DNA of 64,000 nt. It comes from Algoriphagus ratkowskyi. Lineage in GTDB: Bacteria; Bacteroidota; Bacteroidia; Cytophagales; Cyclobacteriaceae. The position numbers and the translations under genes were made by a program. Location: contig NZ_MSSV01000009.1 of NCBI RefSeq assembly GCF_002150505.1, positions 186,001 to 250,000 on the forward strand, read 5' to 3'. The notes beneath the pieces are model-generated. The model worked only from the letters and a program-made list of their open reading frames with translations. It had not been told where the DNA came from and did no database searches. Shown one piece after another: positions 9,957 through 19,753 of the stretch (the first letter of the stretch is position 1; each line of letters begins with the position of its first letter).

Positions 9957-12116
9957 ATGACGACTTATATACAACTACTTTTTTTAGTATCATTATCTAT
10001 TCCACTTGGAAGTGAAAGCTACGCCCAATCTACCAAAGCGGATAGTTTATTTTACATTACTGAAAAGACAAATAATGACAGCGTAAAAGTTATACATTAT
10101 TTAGACTTGGGGCTAGAACTTTTTAGTTCAGACATAAATCGAGCAATCAGTTACTTTGATGAAGCTATTCGATTAGGAAATAAAATACACTACAAAAAAG
10201 GCTTGGCAGATGCTTATAATGCCAAAGGGAGGGCAATCGCCCAACAAGGTGATTTCTTGGAATCCATTGTGAATTTTCAAGAAGCATTAAAGTATTTCCA
10301 TGAGATTAATGATAGAACAGGAGAAGCCAATATCCTAAGTAATCTAGGCTCCATTTATTATATGTTGGGGAATAGCACTAAAGCTTTGGAGCTACATTTT
10401 GAATCCCTTAAGATTTCAGAAGAACTTGACAACAAATTAAGAATAGGGACTTCATTTAATAACATCGGAACGGTTTACCTTAAAAACAGAAGCACCATAA
10501 ATGATGCTTTGTCTTTCTTCAAGAAATCCTTGGAGGTGTTCCAAAGCATACAACAGGAACTAGGAATCGCCACTGCGGCAATGAATATAGGGGAAGTATA
10601 TTTTTTAAAATTGAATTATGATTCCGCCATCTACTTTCATGAAATGGCTTTAGATCTCTGTGATGAAACTATTGATGCTACATTTCCCCTCACACAATTA
10701 GGAGAAATTAACTCCACATTGGGCAATTTTCAAAAGGCATATGATTTTCACAGGCGCGCTTTAGCAATATCAGAGAGATTGGATGCCAAATTTGAACTGA
10801 CCCAAGTTCTCATTGGATTGGCAAAGACTCAAAAAAAACGAGGCAATTTTAATGACGCTATTATTTCTTTTGAAAGAGCAAAATTACTGGCAAAAGAAAT
10901 TGATGCAAAAGATGAATTGGTGGATGTGTATTTAAATTTGGCTGAGACCAGAGCACTTGTTGGAGACTTTATGGCCGCCTACGAAAATGAGGTCAATGCA
11001 AAGTATGTGAAGGAGGAAATTGCAAAAACCAGTACAGCACGAATGATTGAACAGCTTCAATATGAATTTGAATTGAATAAAAAAGAAGCAGAAATAGCAC
11101 TTCTACAAAAAGATACCGAATTAAAAAATGCAGCAGTATTTAATCAAAGGATACTCATATTTGCTACTTTATGTGGTTTGTTTATGTTTCTTGTAATCAG
11201 TATTTCACTGTATAGAAACAATTTGGGTAAACAAAAAGCAAATAAGCTGCTTCAGAGACAAAAGGAAGAAATTCATGCTCAGAGGGAAAACATCGAATCC
11301 GCTTATGATCAACTGAAGTCAACTCAATCACAACTGATCCAATCTGAAAAGATGGCTTCTATGGGTGAACTTGCCTCAGGAATTGCTCATGAGATTCAGA
11401 ATCCGCTGAACTTCGTGAATAACTTCTCTGAGGTCAGTAGAGAACTGATCGAGGAAGTGGAAGAAGAAAGAGCTAAAAACCAAGGAGCAAGAGATGAGGA
11501 ATTAGTTTCTGAAATCTTGAGTGATCTGAAAGAAAACCTTTCCAAAATCAACCACCACGGTAAGCGCGCCGGCGATATTGTAAAAGGCATGTTGGAGCAC
11601 AGCCGCAGCACAATTGGCGAAAAAGTAGCCACAGACCTCAATGCTTTGGCCGAATCATATTTAAGACTGTGTTACCATGGGCTACGAGCAAAGGATAAGT
11701 CCTTCAATGTAAATTTTGAATTAAACCTCGATTCTAACCTTCCTGAAGTTGAGATCATCCCTCAAGATATCGGAAGGGTCTTAATGAATCTTATTAATAA
11801 TGCTTTTTATGCCTGTGCTGAGCGAAGTCAGAGTACGGCAAGTGAACCCATGGAGGGTTATAGACCACTCGTTACCATCTCTACCAAAAACCTAGGCGAT
11901 AGAGTTCAAATAGCAGTCAAAGACAATGGATCTGGCATCCCCGACACTATCAAAGGCAAAATCTTCCAACCCTTCTTTACTACCAAGCCTACTGGGAAAG
12001 GAACAGGCTTGGGCCTATCTCTTTCTTATGATATCGTGAAAGCGCATGGAGGAGAGTTGAAGGTGGAGAGTAAGGAAGGGATTGCAAGTGAGTTTAGGAT
12101 TTTGTTAATGATTTGA
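9957..12116 (+). CDS. TPR-sensor histidine kinase
   Basis: This is a membrane-bound sensor kinase of 719 residues. A signal peptide (about 1-24, SYAQS) leads into TPR repeats (about 35-370), an amphipathic coiled coil, and one transmembrane helix at about 397-419. A HisKA domain follows, with the phospho-acceptor His478 in GIAHEIQNPLNF. The HATPase_c domain has an N-box (NLINNA, from 611), DNGSGIP (from 656) and TGKGTGLGLSLSYDIV. No receiver or DNA-binding domain is present, so it needs a separate response regulator. The nearest regulator is on the opposite strand at 12759-13490 and belongs to another kinase. The TPR region presumably senses a periplasmic protein or peptide. Ligand and partner are unknown. 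Confidence 0.93.
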   Translation: MTTYIQLLFLVSLSIPLGSESYAQSTKADSLFYITEKTNNDSVKVIHYLDLGLELFSSDINRAISYFDEAIRLGNKIHYKKGLADAYNAKGRAIAQQGDFLESIVNFQEALKYFHEINDRTGEANILSNLGSIYYMLGNSTKALELHFESLKISEELDNKLRIGTSFNNIGTVYLKNRSTINDALSFFKKSLEVFQSIQQELGIATAAMNIGEVYFLKLNYDSAIYFHEMALDLCDETIDATFPLTQLGEINSTLGNFQKAYDFHRRALAISERLDAKFELTQVLIGLAKTQKKRGNFNDAIISFERAKLLAKEIDAKDELVDVYLNLAETRALVGDFMAAYENEVNAKYVKEEIAKTSTARMIEQLQYEFELNKKEAEIALLQKDTELKNAAVFNQRILIFATLCGLFMFLVISISLYRNNLGKQKANKLLQRQKEEIHAQRENIESAYDQLKSTQSQLIQSEKMASMGELASGIAHEIQNPLNFVNNFSEVSRELIEEVEEERAKNQGARDEELVSEILSDLKENLSKINHHGKRAGDIVKGMLEHSRSTIGEKVATDLNALAESYLRLCYHGLRAKDKSFNVNFELNLDSNLPEVEIIPQDIGRVLMNLINNAFYACAERSQSTASEPMEGYRPLVTISTKNLGDRVQIAVKDNGSGIPDTIKGKIFQPFFTTKPTGKGTGLGLSLSYDIVKAHGGELKVESKEGIASEFRILLMI

Positions 12117-12758
12117 CAGATTCAGAAGGACAGGTTTGAAACCTATCTTTCCTCTACAAACCTCCTCCCCCGATGCTAAATTTATTTTTCTGGAAACATC
12201 CTTGGGAAAAATTTAAGCCATGTTCGGACACTATAGATTCTACTTCGTCCAAAATAGTTTTTGATTTCAACTATAATTTAATTCATTGACAAAACGTTTT
12301 CAAAACGATCTATATAATCTTTACAAATATATAAGCTTTCAAATTCCAAAGTATTATTATGCTTTTGCTCAATCCAATATCATAAATCGAAAAGACAGCA
12401 GTAGTTTTTTTTAATTAAAGCCACTGACAATTTAGACTACATTTTTTTTAAGGGTGATTACATTTTTTAATTAATGCTAGTAGTAATTAACGTTACTATT
12501 AGCATTGATTTTTAATTTGATAGAACCAGAATGTACAATGAATATTTAGATGCACTTTACCTTTATCGGACAAGTTTGAAGCCGCAGGAGGATGATACTT
12601 GAGAGTTACTGTTTTAGAAATTACTACAAAGAAGTGTTTGGCAGTTTTAGGGTTTAATTGACCTAGGTTAGCTAAATCGAGTTTAAAGGGTGAGAAACCT
12701 AGTGACATAAAAAAACTAAGCTATTTTAGTATTGATTCCTTAAAATTTTTACCCTCTA
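12117..12758. other. Convergent intergenic region with one hairpin
   Basis: The kinase gene (plus) and the LytTR gene (minus) converge on this 642-bp AT-rich spacer. Apart from the hairpin at 12473-12506 I see no convincing gene. A 23-codon plus-strand frame from 12531 and a 69-codon minus-strand frame overlap each other and neither looks clearly coding. Confidence 0.4.
12473..12513 (+). terminator. Candidate terminator hairpin
   Basis: Arms 12473-12486 and 12493-12506 pair over 14 bp with one G-U wobble and a 6-nt loop. A GATTTTTAATTT tract follows on the plus strand. It lies about 360 nt after the kinase stop, so it may end a long 3' UTR. Confidence 0.5.
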
Positions 12759-13490
12759 CTAAACCTTATTCACCAGTCTTAACAAATCCTCCTTGTATTG
12801 CTTCCCAATAGGAATGAGCTTTCCTTTCAGCTCTACACTAGAATCGGTGACAGCATCGAGTTTGGAAAAGTTGACCATAAAAGAACGGTGAATTCGTACA
12901 AATCGCTTAGGATCTATTTTATCACAAAACTTATTGAGCGGACTTACGATCATATAAGACTGTTGTGCTGTGATGATTTTACAATAATTGCGTTCGGCCT
13001 CTACCCACAGAATATCATCCAGCATTACTTTGATCAACTTATTATGGTTGCGGATGAAAATTCTGTCGTCATAAACGTCACTCCCTTGTTCCATGAAGGA
13101 AATAGTTGCTGAAGTTTCTTTTATTCTTTCCCTTACCAAGGCAATTGTTCTTTCTAAATTCTGTTTCGTAAAAGGCTTGGAAATAAATGCAAAAGGATGA
13201 GTCTCCTTTGCTTTTTCGAAGGTGGCATCATCCTCGTTTGCAGTAAGAAAAATCAAAGGAATATCTAGAAATCTATGTATTTCATGTGCGGCATCTATTC
13301 CGGTAGTTTTTCCTTTTAGATGTATATCCATCAGAATAATGTCCGGCTTGGACTCCAAAGCATGATGGATAGCCTCCTCCCCTTTGGTTTCTATCCCGGT
13401 GACTTCATAACCAAGTTTACTCAGTTGCAAACTGATATTTGCGGCGATAATCATATCATCTTCGACGATCAAAATTCTAGTTGGGCTCAT
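12759..13490 (-). CDS. LytTR-family response regulator
   Basis: This 243-residue two-domain regulator has an N-terminal receiver domain: acidic pair Glu10-Asp11-Asp12, phospho-acceptor Asp55 in LMDIHLKG, conserved Thr in FLTAN and Lys105 in ISKPF. The C-terminal LytTR DNA-binding domain (about 145-240) contains DDILWVEAERNYCKI and FVRIHRSFMVN. It is expected to bind direct repeats in promoters once phosphorylated. Its start overlaps the end of the upstream kinase gene by 4 nt (ATGA), so the pair is translationally coupled and that kinase is the likely phosphodonor. Target genes cannot be read from this window. Confidence 0.95.
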   Translation of the reverse strand: MSPTRILIVEDDMIIAANISLQLSKLGYEVTGIETKGEEAIHHALESKPDIILMDIHLKGKTTGIDAAHEIHRFLDIPLIFLTANEDDATFEKAKETHPFAFISKPFTKQNLERTIALVRERIKETSATISFMEQGSDVYDDRIFIRNHNKLIKVMLDDILWVEAERNYCKIITAQQSYMIVSPLNKFCDKIDPKRFVRIHRSFMVNFSKLDAVTDSSVELKGKLIPIGKQYKEDLLRLVNKV

Positions 13491-15433
13491 GCTGCTTTGT
13501 TAAGTACAAATTCAAAGTTAAACTCAGTCCCTGATTCGTTAACTAAGGTCATTTTCCCATCCAGCTGCCTTGTTAGCAGGCTTATCAACTCCCTTCCAAA
13601 TCCAGTTCCCTGCACAGGATAATTTTCCACGATACCTATACCGTCGTCAGATACTTTCAAGAAAAGGCTTCCTCCTTTTTCAACTAAGCTGACGCAAATC
13701 TGGCCAGTTTGCTGATTAGGAAAAGCGTATTTAAGCGAATTAGAGATCAATTCATTGACAATTAAACCAATAGGAATTGCTGCTTCCACGTCCAATTCCA
13801 GAGAATTCATTTCTACAGAAAACTTGATTCGACCCGAAGCATCAAAAGTATCTAAAATGAATCTCCCCAAACCCTTAAAAAACTCTTTCATCTTCACGTC
13901 TTTCAGGTTGCCTTCTTTGTACAAACTAAGGTGAATCATTCCCATACTTTGAACTCTAGTGTAAGTTTCCTCCATGATCTGTCTTAATTTGGGCTCTTCG
14001 ATTTTGGCAATCTGAAGGGTAAGTAAGCTGGATATCGTCTCCAGATTATTTTTGACACGATGATGGATTTCTTTCAGTAGAAACTCTTTCTCTTCATTCT
14101 TTTTTTCTAAAAGTGTACTGTATTTTTTCTTTCGAAGGAAAACTCGGTAGAGTAGAAATAGAATGATGATCAACACCCCTGCAAGTGTCCGGTAGAAGAT
14201 CTGTAGAATCCGCTGACTATCCAACTTGGCTTCTTGTAATTTGATTGTATTTTCCTTCTGTGTCACGTCCATTTCAGTCTGAAGTAAGGCGATCTGCTTT
14301 TCGGCTTCGCCGGTAAAAACTTCCTTGCGGAGTTCGTCAGATTTTCTAGAAGCGACAAGAGCCATTTGAAATTCGCCGTAACCTTCATAGGATTTGCTCA
14401 ACTCTTCATAGACAAGGCTTAAGTAAAACTTATCGCCAAAATTTTCTCCAACCGCATCAATACTTGTTTCTAAAAAATTAGCAGCCTGCAAATAATCCCC
14501 TGAGTCATTATTCACCTTCCCTAAGGCCATATAGGAACGCATGATCATAAACTCATTATTGAGCAATTCTGCATAGCGAAGAGCTTCTAAGCCAGATAGC
14601 TGAGCCTCCGCATAATCACCCATTTTTGTTTGTAAATTGGCCAAAGCTATGAAGGTGTCACTAAGATTATTATAAAAACCATAGCGCTCCCCCAATTGAG
14701 CTGAATGTTGGAAATACTGTAGTGCCTGCTTTGGCCGTTCCAGATCTACAAGAAATTGCCCCACTAGATGAAGTGTGAAATCATAATCCAGATCTTTGAG
14801 GCCTCTTTTTTCAAATAGCTCAAGAGATTTTAATCCATAATTTAAGGCAGCATCAAATTTGCCTTGCTTCCAAAAAAGGTTGCTCATATCTGAATAGGCC
14901 ATAGCGATCGCTTTATTGTCCCCATACTTTTCTCCTATCTCCAGTGTTTTGGAGGCATAAACAAATGCTTCTCCTAGCAGTCCCTTTCGCTCATATACAT
15001 AGCTTAAATTTGTGTAAAGTAACCAAGCTTCACTCTCAGGTATTTTCAGAATCGCTTCTCTGAGCACATACTCTGCCAGTTGCAATTCCTCCATCCGCAG
15101 TAATATGGCACCTTGCGACACCATTAATCGACCCTCCCAATAGAAATCCTTTTTCTTTCTAGCTTCTTCCAAACCCAATTCTATATAATCCAGCGCTACA
15201 TTTAAATTTCGAGTATGATAATAATAGCCAATGTCATTGAGGACCTGTAATCTGAGGGGAGAATCTTTTGGTATTTCATAGACAGCTTTTTCTAGCTTTT
15301 CGAGGTAGTCAGACTGAAAATCATCAGTATCTACAAAGACTTCTTTGTATTGAAAAAATCCATTTCTTAATTCAATCTGCGCAAATCCAGAGGTAGAAAT
15401 GAGAATAAAGCTCAGTAAAAAAAACTTCTTCAT
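13487..15433 (-). CDS. TPR-sensor histidine kinase, HisKA_2 type
   Basis: I place the start at the MKKFF methionine, five codons inside the longest frame (15448), because a clean signal peptide (ending GFAQ) begins there. TPR repeats fill about 40-390. A coiled coil follows and one transmembrane helix (about 415-435, TLAGVLIIILFLLY). The kinase core has EIHHRVKNNLETISSLL, the HisKA_2 phospho-acceptor motif, then an ATPase domain with NELISNSLKYAF, DDGIGI and GTGFGRELI. Its stop overlaps the start of the LytTR regulator, forming a two-gene two-component operon. The signal sensed is unknown. The terminator of this operon is not obvious. Confidence 0.93.
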   Translation of the reverse strand: MKKFFLLSFILISTSGFAQIELRNGFFQYKEVFVDTDDFQSDYLEKLEKAVYEIPKDSPLRLQVLNDIGYYYHTRNLNVALDYIELGLEEARKKKDFYWEGRLMVSQGAILLRMEELQLAEYVLREAILKIPESEAWLLYTNLSYVYERKGLLGEAFVYASKTLEIGEKYGDNKAIAMAYSDMSNLFWKQGKFDAALNYGLKSLELFEKRGLKDLDYDFTLHLVGQFLVDLERPKQALQYFQHSAQLGERYGFYNNLSDTFIALANLQTKMGDYAEAQLSGLEALRYAELLNNEFMIMRSYMALGKVNNDSGDYLQAANFLETSIDAVGENFGDKFYLSLVYEELSKSYEGYGEFQMALVASRKSDELRKEVFTGEAEKQIALLQTEMDVTQKENTIKLQEAKLDSQRILQIFYRTLAGVLIIILFLLYRVFLRKKKYSTLLEKKNEEKEFLLKEIHHRVKNNLETISSLLTLQIAKIEEPKLRQIMEETYTRVQSMGMIHLSLYKEGNLKDVKMKEFFKGLGRFILDTFDASGRIKFSVEMNSLELDVEAAIPIGLIVNELISNSLKYAFPNQQTGQICVSLVEKGGSLFLKVSDDGIGIVENYPVQGTGFGRELISLLTRQLDGKMTLVNESGTEFNFEFVLNKAA

Positions 15434-15626
15434 TTCTAAATGTAACATTTTGATCTGTTTGAAAACCAGATTATTGTGTTTAAAAATAGCAATAGGAAAA
15501 TATTTTGGGCAGATAGGAAAGTTTTAAGCCACGTTCATACCAATCCATTTTTATAGATGCTTGTAGAAATCCAACTTATATAGAATTAAGTCAATTGAAC
15601 ATTCTTACCATTAAAACCATAAAACT

Positions 15627-16145
15627 ATGAAGAGGCTTCTTTTCTTTGCTTTGATCCTTTCGTCATTTGGTTGTACTACCGAAACAAGGTATACCCAGCA
15701 ATCTCCCGAGATAGATATTTTCAAATCCATTATTGGAAATTATGTAGCTGGAGAATGGAATGAATACGCAGCTCATTATGCAGATGGAGCAGTGATTTTC
15801 TTTAATGTCACGGAAGATTACCCTTCCTCTATCCAAGAAATTATCGCTGGACAAAAGCTGAGTATTGAACCTCTATCAACCTATTCTTTTGACCGAGATG
15901 AGGAAGAATTAGAGATGGTAATGACGGACGAAGGCGAAACGTGGGTCAATTACTGGGGCTTATGGAAAGGAACTATTGCGGCCAATAATAAAACTTTCGA
16001 AATGACGGTGCATATCACTTCCCAGTTTGTAGATGGAAAAATCGTAAAAGCTCACGGCTATTGGAACATCGCTCCATTGCAGATGGAGCTAATGCAGATA
16101 CAAGAAGCGGCAGCAACTATAGCTGAGGAAGAAACGCTTGATTAA
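15627..16145 (+). CDS. Putative lipoprotein with NTF2/SnoaL-like fold
   Basis: The 172-residue product begins with a lipoprotein signal whose lipobox is SSFGC (Cys16). The mature part contains the pattern of SnoaL/NTF2-like proteins: ISIIGNYVAGEWNEYAAHYADGA-type start, then EETWVNYWGLWKG and a final KIVKAHGYWNI strand. Such cone-shaped domains bind small ligands or act as scaffolds, and catalytic residues are not predictable here. It faces away from the kinase operon and sits alone. A role in the envelope is inferred only from the lipobox. Confidence 0.8.
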   Translation: MKRLLFFALILSSFGCTTETRYTQQSPEIDIFKSIIGNYVAGEWNEYAAHYADGAVIFFNVTEDYPSSIQEIIAGQKLSIEPLSTYSFDRDEEELEMVMTDEGETWVNYWGLWKGTIAANNKTFEMTVHITSQFVDGKIVKAHGYWNIAPLQMELMQIQEAAATIAEEETLD

Positions 16146-16209
16146 AATAAACTAACAAACTTTTTACTCCCAGAAAGAATTTCAACTTACGTATTGGGCT
16201 ATCTACTGA

Positions 16210-16392
16210 GGATTATTTTTTGGTGATTATGTCACTTTCAAAGTTTCTATTTACTGGATATGGTATCTATTCCAGCTTTTCGAACTGGGTTTAGCTTTTT
16301 TAAGCTATAGCCTTATTTGGAAAATTGATATCTCAATCGATTGCGATCATTGCAAAAACTCTGCGCCAGCTGCAGATAAATACTATGCATAA
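16210..16392 (+). pseudogene. Possible C-terminal remnant of a membrane protein
   Basis: A plus-strand frame open from after a TGA at 16207-16209 to a TAA at 16390-16392 reads like a hydrophobic helix (SIYWIWYLFQLFELGLAFL) and then a short Cys-containing tail (DCDHCKNSAP). There is no start codon. The same frame continues protein-like upstream of the TGA for some codons, which suggests a decayed gene. Family unknown, weak call. Confidence 0.25.
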
Positions 16393-16416
16393 AAAAAGCC
16401 AGCGTCTCCACTGGCT
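16390..16416 (-). terminator. Terminator of the trp operon after aroF
   Basis: On the minus strand an 8-bp stem (AGCCAGTG with CGCTGGCT, one wobble) and a GAGA loop are followed by seven T residues. It lies about 12 nt after the DAHP synthase stop codon. Confidence 0.85.
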
Positions 16417-16428
16417 CTAATTTTTTCA

Positions 16429-17448
16429 TTATAATAAATCAAATCCTTTTCGCATCGCAAAGCTCTCTCTGATCCAGCCTGCAAGTCTTGCACTTTGTGC
16501 AAAATCCAGTGTCTGCTGTCCGTCGGAATAGGCTTTCTCCGGCACTTCATGCGATTCGTAGATAATCCCGTCGGCTCCTGACATCACTCCTGCCAAAGCC
16601 ATCTGAGGAACGTAAGCTCTGATTCCAATTCCATGTGAAGGATCAACAATCACAGGTAGGTGGGATTTCGCTTTCAAGATCGGAATAGCATTCAAATCTA
16701 AGGTGTTTCTAGATGCACGCTCGTAGGTACGTATGCCTCTTTCGCAGAGAATCAATTTTTCATTTCCTCCCGAGAACACATACTCTGCAGACTGCAAAAG
16801 TTCTTCGATCGTACCAGAAATACCGCGCTTGATCATTACTGCCTTGTCTACTTTACCAAGCTCGTCCAGCAAATTAAAGTTCTGAGAGTTTCTCGCTCCC
16901 ACTTGATACACATCCACGTAAGGATACATTTCTTCTATCTGGGAAGTTTGCATCACTTCGGTGACAATCTTGATTCCTGCTTCGCTCGCGATTTTATGCC
17001 ATAGCTTTAAGCCCTCCAGCCCCAAACCACGGAATGCGTAAGGGCTTGACCTAGGTTTGAACACGCCACCACGCATCATTTTAATGTCATTTTCTACGCA
17101 GTGAGCTACCACAGCACGGATTTGCTCTTCTGTCTCAATGGAGCAAGGCCCGGTGATCACAGCCATTTCTCCTTCTTTGATGAAAATTCCATCGCCTAAA
17201 TCCACGGAAGTTGGCTTGGCTTTCCACTTTTTGGAAACCAATTTGTATTCGTCAGAGACAATGTGAATGTCAATAATTCCGTCCATGTTGCCGATTTTAC
17301 GGATATCGAATTCCTTTTTACCGATACCAATTAGATAAGAACCCAATTGGGTTTTTACTTCAGTGGTTTTATAGCCTACTCCATTGACCTCAAGGATCAA
17401 TTTGTCTTTTTGGCTGTCGGAAATATCGGGTTGAAGTTGGATGATCAT
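16429..17448 (-). CDS. aroF: 3-deoxy-7-phosphoheptulonate (DAHP) synthase, type I-beta
   Basis: The enzyme condenses phosphoenolpyruvate and erythrose 4-phosphate to DAHP, the first step of the shikimate pathway. The 339 residues comprise a ferredoxin-like N-terminal regulatory domain (about 1-70) and a TIM barrel. Barrel motifs include ITGPCSIE (100-105), GGVFKPRSSPYAF, YQVGARNSQNF, MIKRG, CERGIRTYE and DPSHG. This layout matches the AroG-beta/Thermotoga-type enzymes, whose N domain mediates feedback inhibition. It is the last gene of the trp operon, 104 nt after trpA, so precursor supply would follow tryptophan demand. Which amino acid inhibits it cannot be told from the sequence. Confidence 0.95.
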   Translation of the reverse strand: MIIQLQPDISDSQKDKLILEVNGVGYKTTEVKTQLGSYLIGIGKKEFDIRKIGNMDGIIDIHIVSDEYKLVSKKWKAKPTSVDLGDGIFIKEGEMAVITGPCSIETEEQIRAVVAHCVENDIKMMRGGVFKPRSSPYAFRGLGLEGLKLWHKIASEAGIKIVTEVMQTSQIEEMYPYVDVYQVGARNSQNFNLLDELGKVDKAVMIKRGISGTIEELLQSAEYVFSGGNEKLILCERGIRTYERASRNTLDLNAIPILKAKSHLPVIVDPSHGIGIRAYVPQMALAGVMSGADGIIYESHEVPEKAYSDGQQTLDFAQSARLAGWIRESFAMRKGFDLL

Positions 17449-17552
17449 ATTTATTTGTGATTTGCGAAGTACGATTTACGAGGCCTTCTGTAGAGTTAAG
17501 TTTATTGGAATAGGTTAAGATTGAGTATAGAAAATTTTCGAATTTTCAAATC

Positions 17553-18335
17553 TTACAATTTTTCAATAATGACTGATTGAATATATGTCTGAATGTCTTC
17601 ATTTAAGCTTTTTGAGCTTTTTACGGTTTTGATGAATGCAGAGCCGATGATTGCTCCATTGCTATTTTCGGAAGCTTTGGAGAACGTTTCAGCATCTGAA
17701 ATTCCAAAACCTATCAGTCTTGGGTTTTTCAAATTCAATGCCTGTACTCTTTCGAAATAGGAGACTTGCTCTTCTGTAATTCCTGATTTCGCGCCTGTGA
17801 CTCCATGAGATGAAACCATGTAGATGAATCCACTGGTGTTTTCATCAATTTCTTTGATCCGCTTTTCGGTAGTTTGAGGTGAGATCAAGAAGGTGTTCAC
17901 CAAGCCATACTGCTCGAACAATGCCTTGTAATCATCTAAATATTGCTGCATTGGCAGATCTGGAAGTATCAATCCATCAACTCCTACTTCTTGGCATTTC
18001 TTGCAAAATGCTTCCATACCATACTGCATGATAGGATTCAAATAGCCCATCATCACCACGGGAATGTGAATTTTGGAGCGAAATCCTTTGAGTTGTTCAA
18101 ATAACTTTTTCAAACTTATCCCATTTTCCAAAGCAATCATATTACTATCCTGAATCGTAGGACCATCTGCGATAGGATCAGAATATGGGACGCCAATCTC
18201 TATAATATCTGCTCCTCCTGCCTGAATCGCCTCCATAATCGGAAGTGTGTCCTCTAGCGCAGGAAAACCTGCCGTAAAGTAGATCGAGAGCACACGGCTC
18301 TTTTTGCTATTGAATAAGGTATGTATTCGGTTCAT
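17553..18335 (-). CDS. trpA: Tryptophan synthase alpha chain
   Basis: TrpA cleaves indole-3-glycerol phosphate to indole and glyceraldehyde 3-phosphate, passing indole to TrpB. The 260-residue TIM barrel has the catalytic acid Glu46 in DIIEIGVPYSDP and Asp57 in IADGPT, with the VMMGYLNP, GLILPDLP and SSHGVTG motifs. Length is normal for the family. It follows trpB after a 230-nt spacer that contains a simple GATTGAAA-type repeat, an unusually long gap inside the operon. It is separated from aroF by 104 nt. Confidence 0.97.
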   Translation of the reverse strand: MNRIHTLFNSKKSRVLSIYFTAGFPALEDTLPIMEAIQAGGADIIEIGVPYSDPIADGPTIQDSNMIALENGISLKKLFEQLKGFRSKIHIPVVMMGYLNPIMQYGMEAFCKKCQEVGVDGLILPDLPMQQYLDDYKALFEQYGLVNTFLISPQTTEKRIKEIDENTSGFIYMVSSHGVTGAKSGITEEQVSYFERVQALNLKNPRLIGFGISDAETFSKASENSNGAIIGSAFIKTVKSSKSLNEDIQTYIQSVIIEKL

Positions 18336-18343
18336 CTTGATTT

Positions 18344-18389
18344 GATTGGAAAATTGAAAGATTGAAAAATTGGAAGATTAGGTTGAAAG
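18344..18389. repeat. Simple repeat in the trpB-trpA spacer
   Basis: Degenerate units of the type GATTGAAA/GATTGGAA are arranged in tandem. The 21 nt at 18360-18380 are identical to 22975-22995 in the trpE-trpG spacer. The rest of this 230-nt spacer (to 18565) is AT-rich with no gene. Confidence 0.7.
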
Positions 18390-18565
18390 GTTAGAGAGTT
18401 GTTTGGTTGGAAAGTTTGAGACTTCATCATTTAATATTAGAGATTCTTCATTCATTATTTTTTCAGGAAAAGAATGAATTCTAAAATTATAGTCGAGAAT
18501 CAATTTGATCTTGTGTATCGTAAATCGAAATTCTCAAATTCTATTTCTTACTTGATACTTACAAC

Positions 18566-19744
18566 TCAGTAATTTCCCCATTTAATGTAGGTTTCCAGAT
18601 CCTTGTCTCCTCTTCCGGAAAGATTGATAACAATCACATCATCCTTGGAATATTCGATCAAATTCAATGCATAAAGTGCGTGAGCAGATTCTATGGCAGG
18701 GATAATTCCTTCAAGCTTGCTGAGTTCAAAGCCTGCAGCCATTGCATCTTTATCTTCTACAGCTACGAACTCACCTCTTCCCACATCAAACAAATGCGCA
18801 TGAACTGGCCCAATTCCTGGGTAGTCTAAACCTGCTGAAATCGAATGTGGCTCTACCACTTGTCCATCTTCTGTCTGCATCAATATCGTCTTCGATCCAT
18901 GCAATATCCCTGGAGTACCCAAAGCCGTTGTTGCAGCGGACTTACCTGAATTAACTCCCAATCCAGCAGCTTCAGCAGCTACTAATCGTACTTCAGGTGT
19001 ATTGTAATAATGGTAAAAAGCCCCAGCAGCATTTGATCCTCCACCCACGCAGGCGATCACGATATCCGGATTTTCTCTTCCTTCTTTCTCCTTCAACTGC
19101 CATTTCATTTCCTCGGAAATCACAGACTGAAATCTCGCTACCATTTCTGGATATGGATGTGGCCCTACTACAGAACCGATAATATAATGTGTGCCAACTG
19201 GATCATTGATCCAGGCACGCATGGCTTCATTGGTTGCATCTTTAAGCGTTTTTGAGCCTGAAATCGCAGGAACTACTTTGGCTCCCAAGATTTTCATGCG
19301 TTCCACATTGGGATGCTGACGAGCGATGTCGATTTCACCCATGTAAACAGTGCATTCCATGCCCATCAGTGCGCAAACTGTAGCCGTAGCCACGCCATGC
19401 TGACCAGCGCCAGTCTCAGCAATAATCCGCTTTTTGCCAAGCTTCTTAGCCAAAATAATCTGACCAATTGTATTGTTCACCTTATGAGCTCCGGTATGAC
19501 AAAGATCTTCGCGCTTGAGGTAGATTTTGGCACCGTGCTTTTCAGAAAGTCGGGAAGCAAAATACAGCGGCGTAGGTCTGCCTACATAGTCTTTCAGCAA
19601 ACCTCTGAATTCGTCCTGAAACTCGTGTGAAGCCATGATTGCCTCGTAGTTTTCTTTCAGTTCTTCGATATTTGGGTGCAGCATTTCGGGGATGTAAGCT
19701 CCGCCAAACTTGCCGTAAAAACCCTTTTCATCTACTTTGATCAT
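18566..19744 (-). CDS. trpB: Tryptophan synthase beta chain
   Basis: TrpB is the PLP enzyme that joins indole and serine to tryptophan. The 392-residue sequence has the PLP lysine Lys88 in [13 protein letters not shown], the phosphate-binding [10 protein letters not shown], and the family motifs [12 protein letters not shown] and [11 protein letters not shown]. It is a canonical TrpB1 in length and motif order. It lies 9 nt downstream of trpF and should be made from the same transcript. The protein forms the alpha2-beta2 complex with TrpA encoded next. Confidence 0.98.
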   Translation of the reverse strand: MIKVDEKGFYGKFGGAYIPEMLHPNIEELKENYEAIMASHEFQDEFRGLLKDYVGRPTPLYFASRLSEKHGAKIYLKREDLCHTGAHKVNNTIGQIILAKKLGKKRIIAETGAGQHGVATATVCALMGMECTVYMGEIDIARQHPNVERMKILGAKVVPAISGSKTLKDATNEAMRAWINDPVGTHYIIGSVVGPHPYPEMVARFQSVISEEMKWQLKEKEGRENPDIVIACVGGGSNAAGAFYHYYNTPEVRLVAAEAAGLGVNSGKSAATTALGTPGILHGSKTILMQTEDGQVVEPHSISAGLDYPGIGPVHAHLFDVGRGEFVAVEDKDAMAAGFELSKLEGIIPAIESAHALYALNLIEYSKDDVIVINLSGRGDKDLETYIKWGNY

Positions 19745-19753
19745 TTCTTGTAG

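Noticed and set aside
12499-12708. 69-codon minus-strand frame in the convergent spacer
   Set aside because: No homology impression, overlaps the candidate terminator, and competing frames exist on the other strand.
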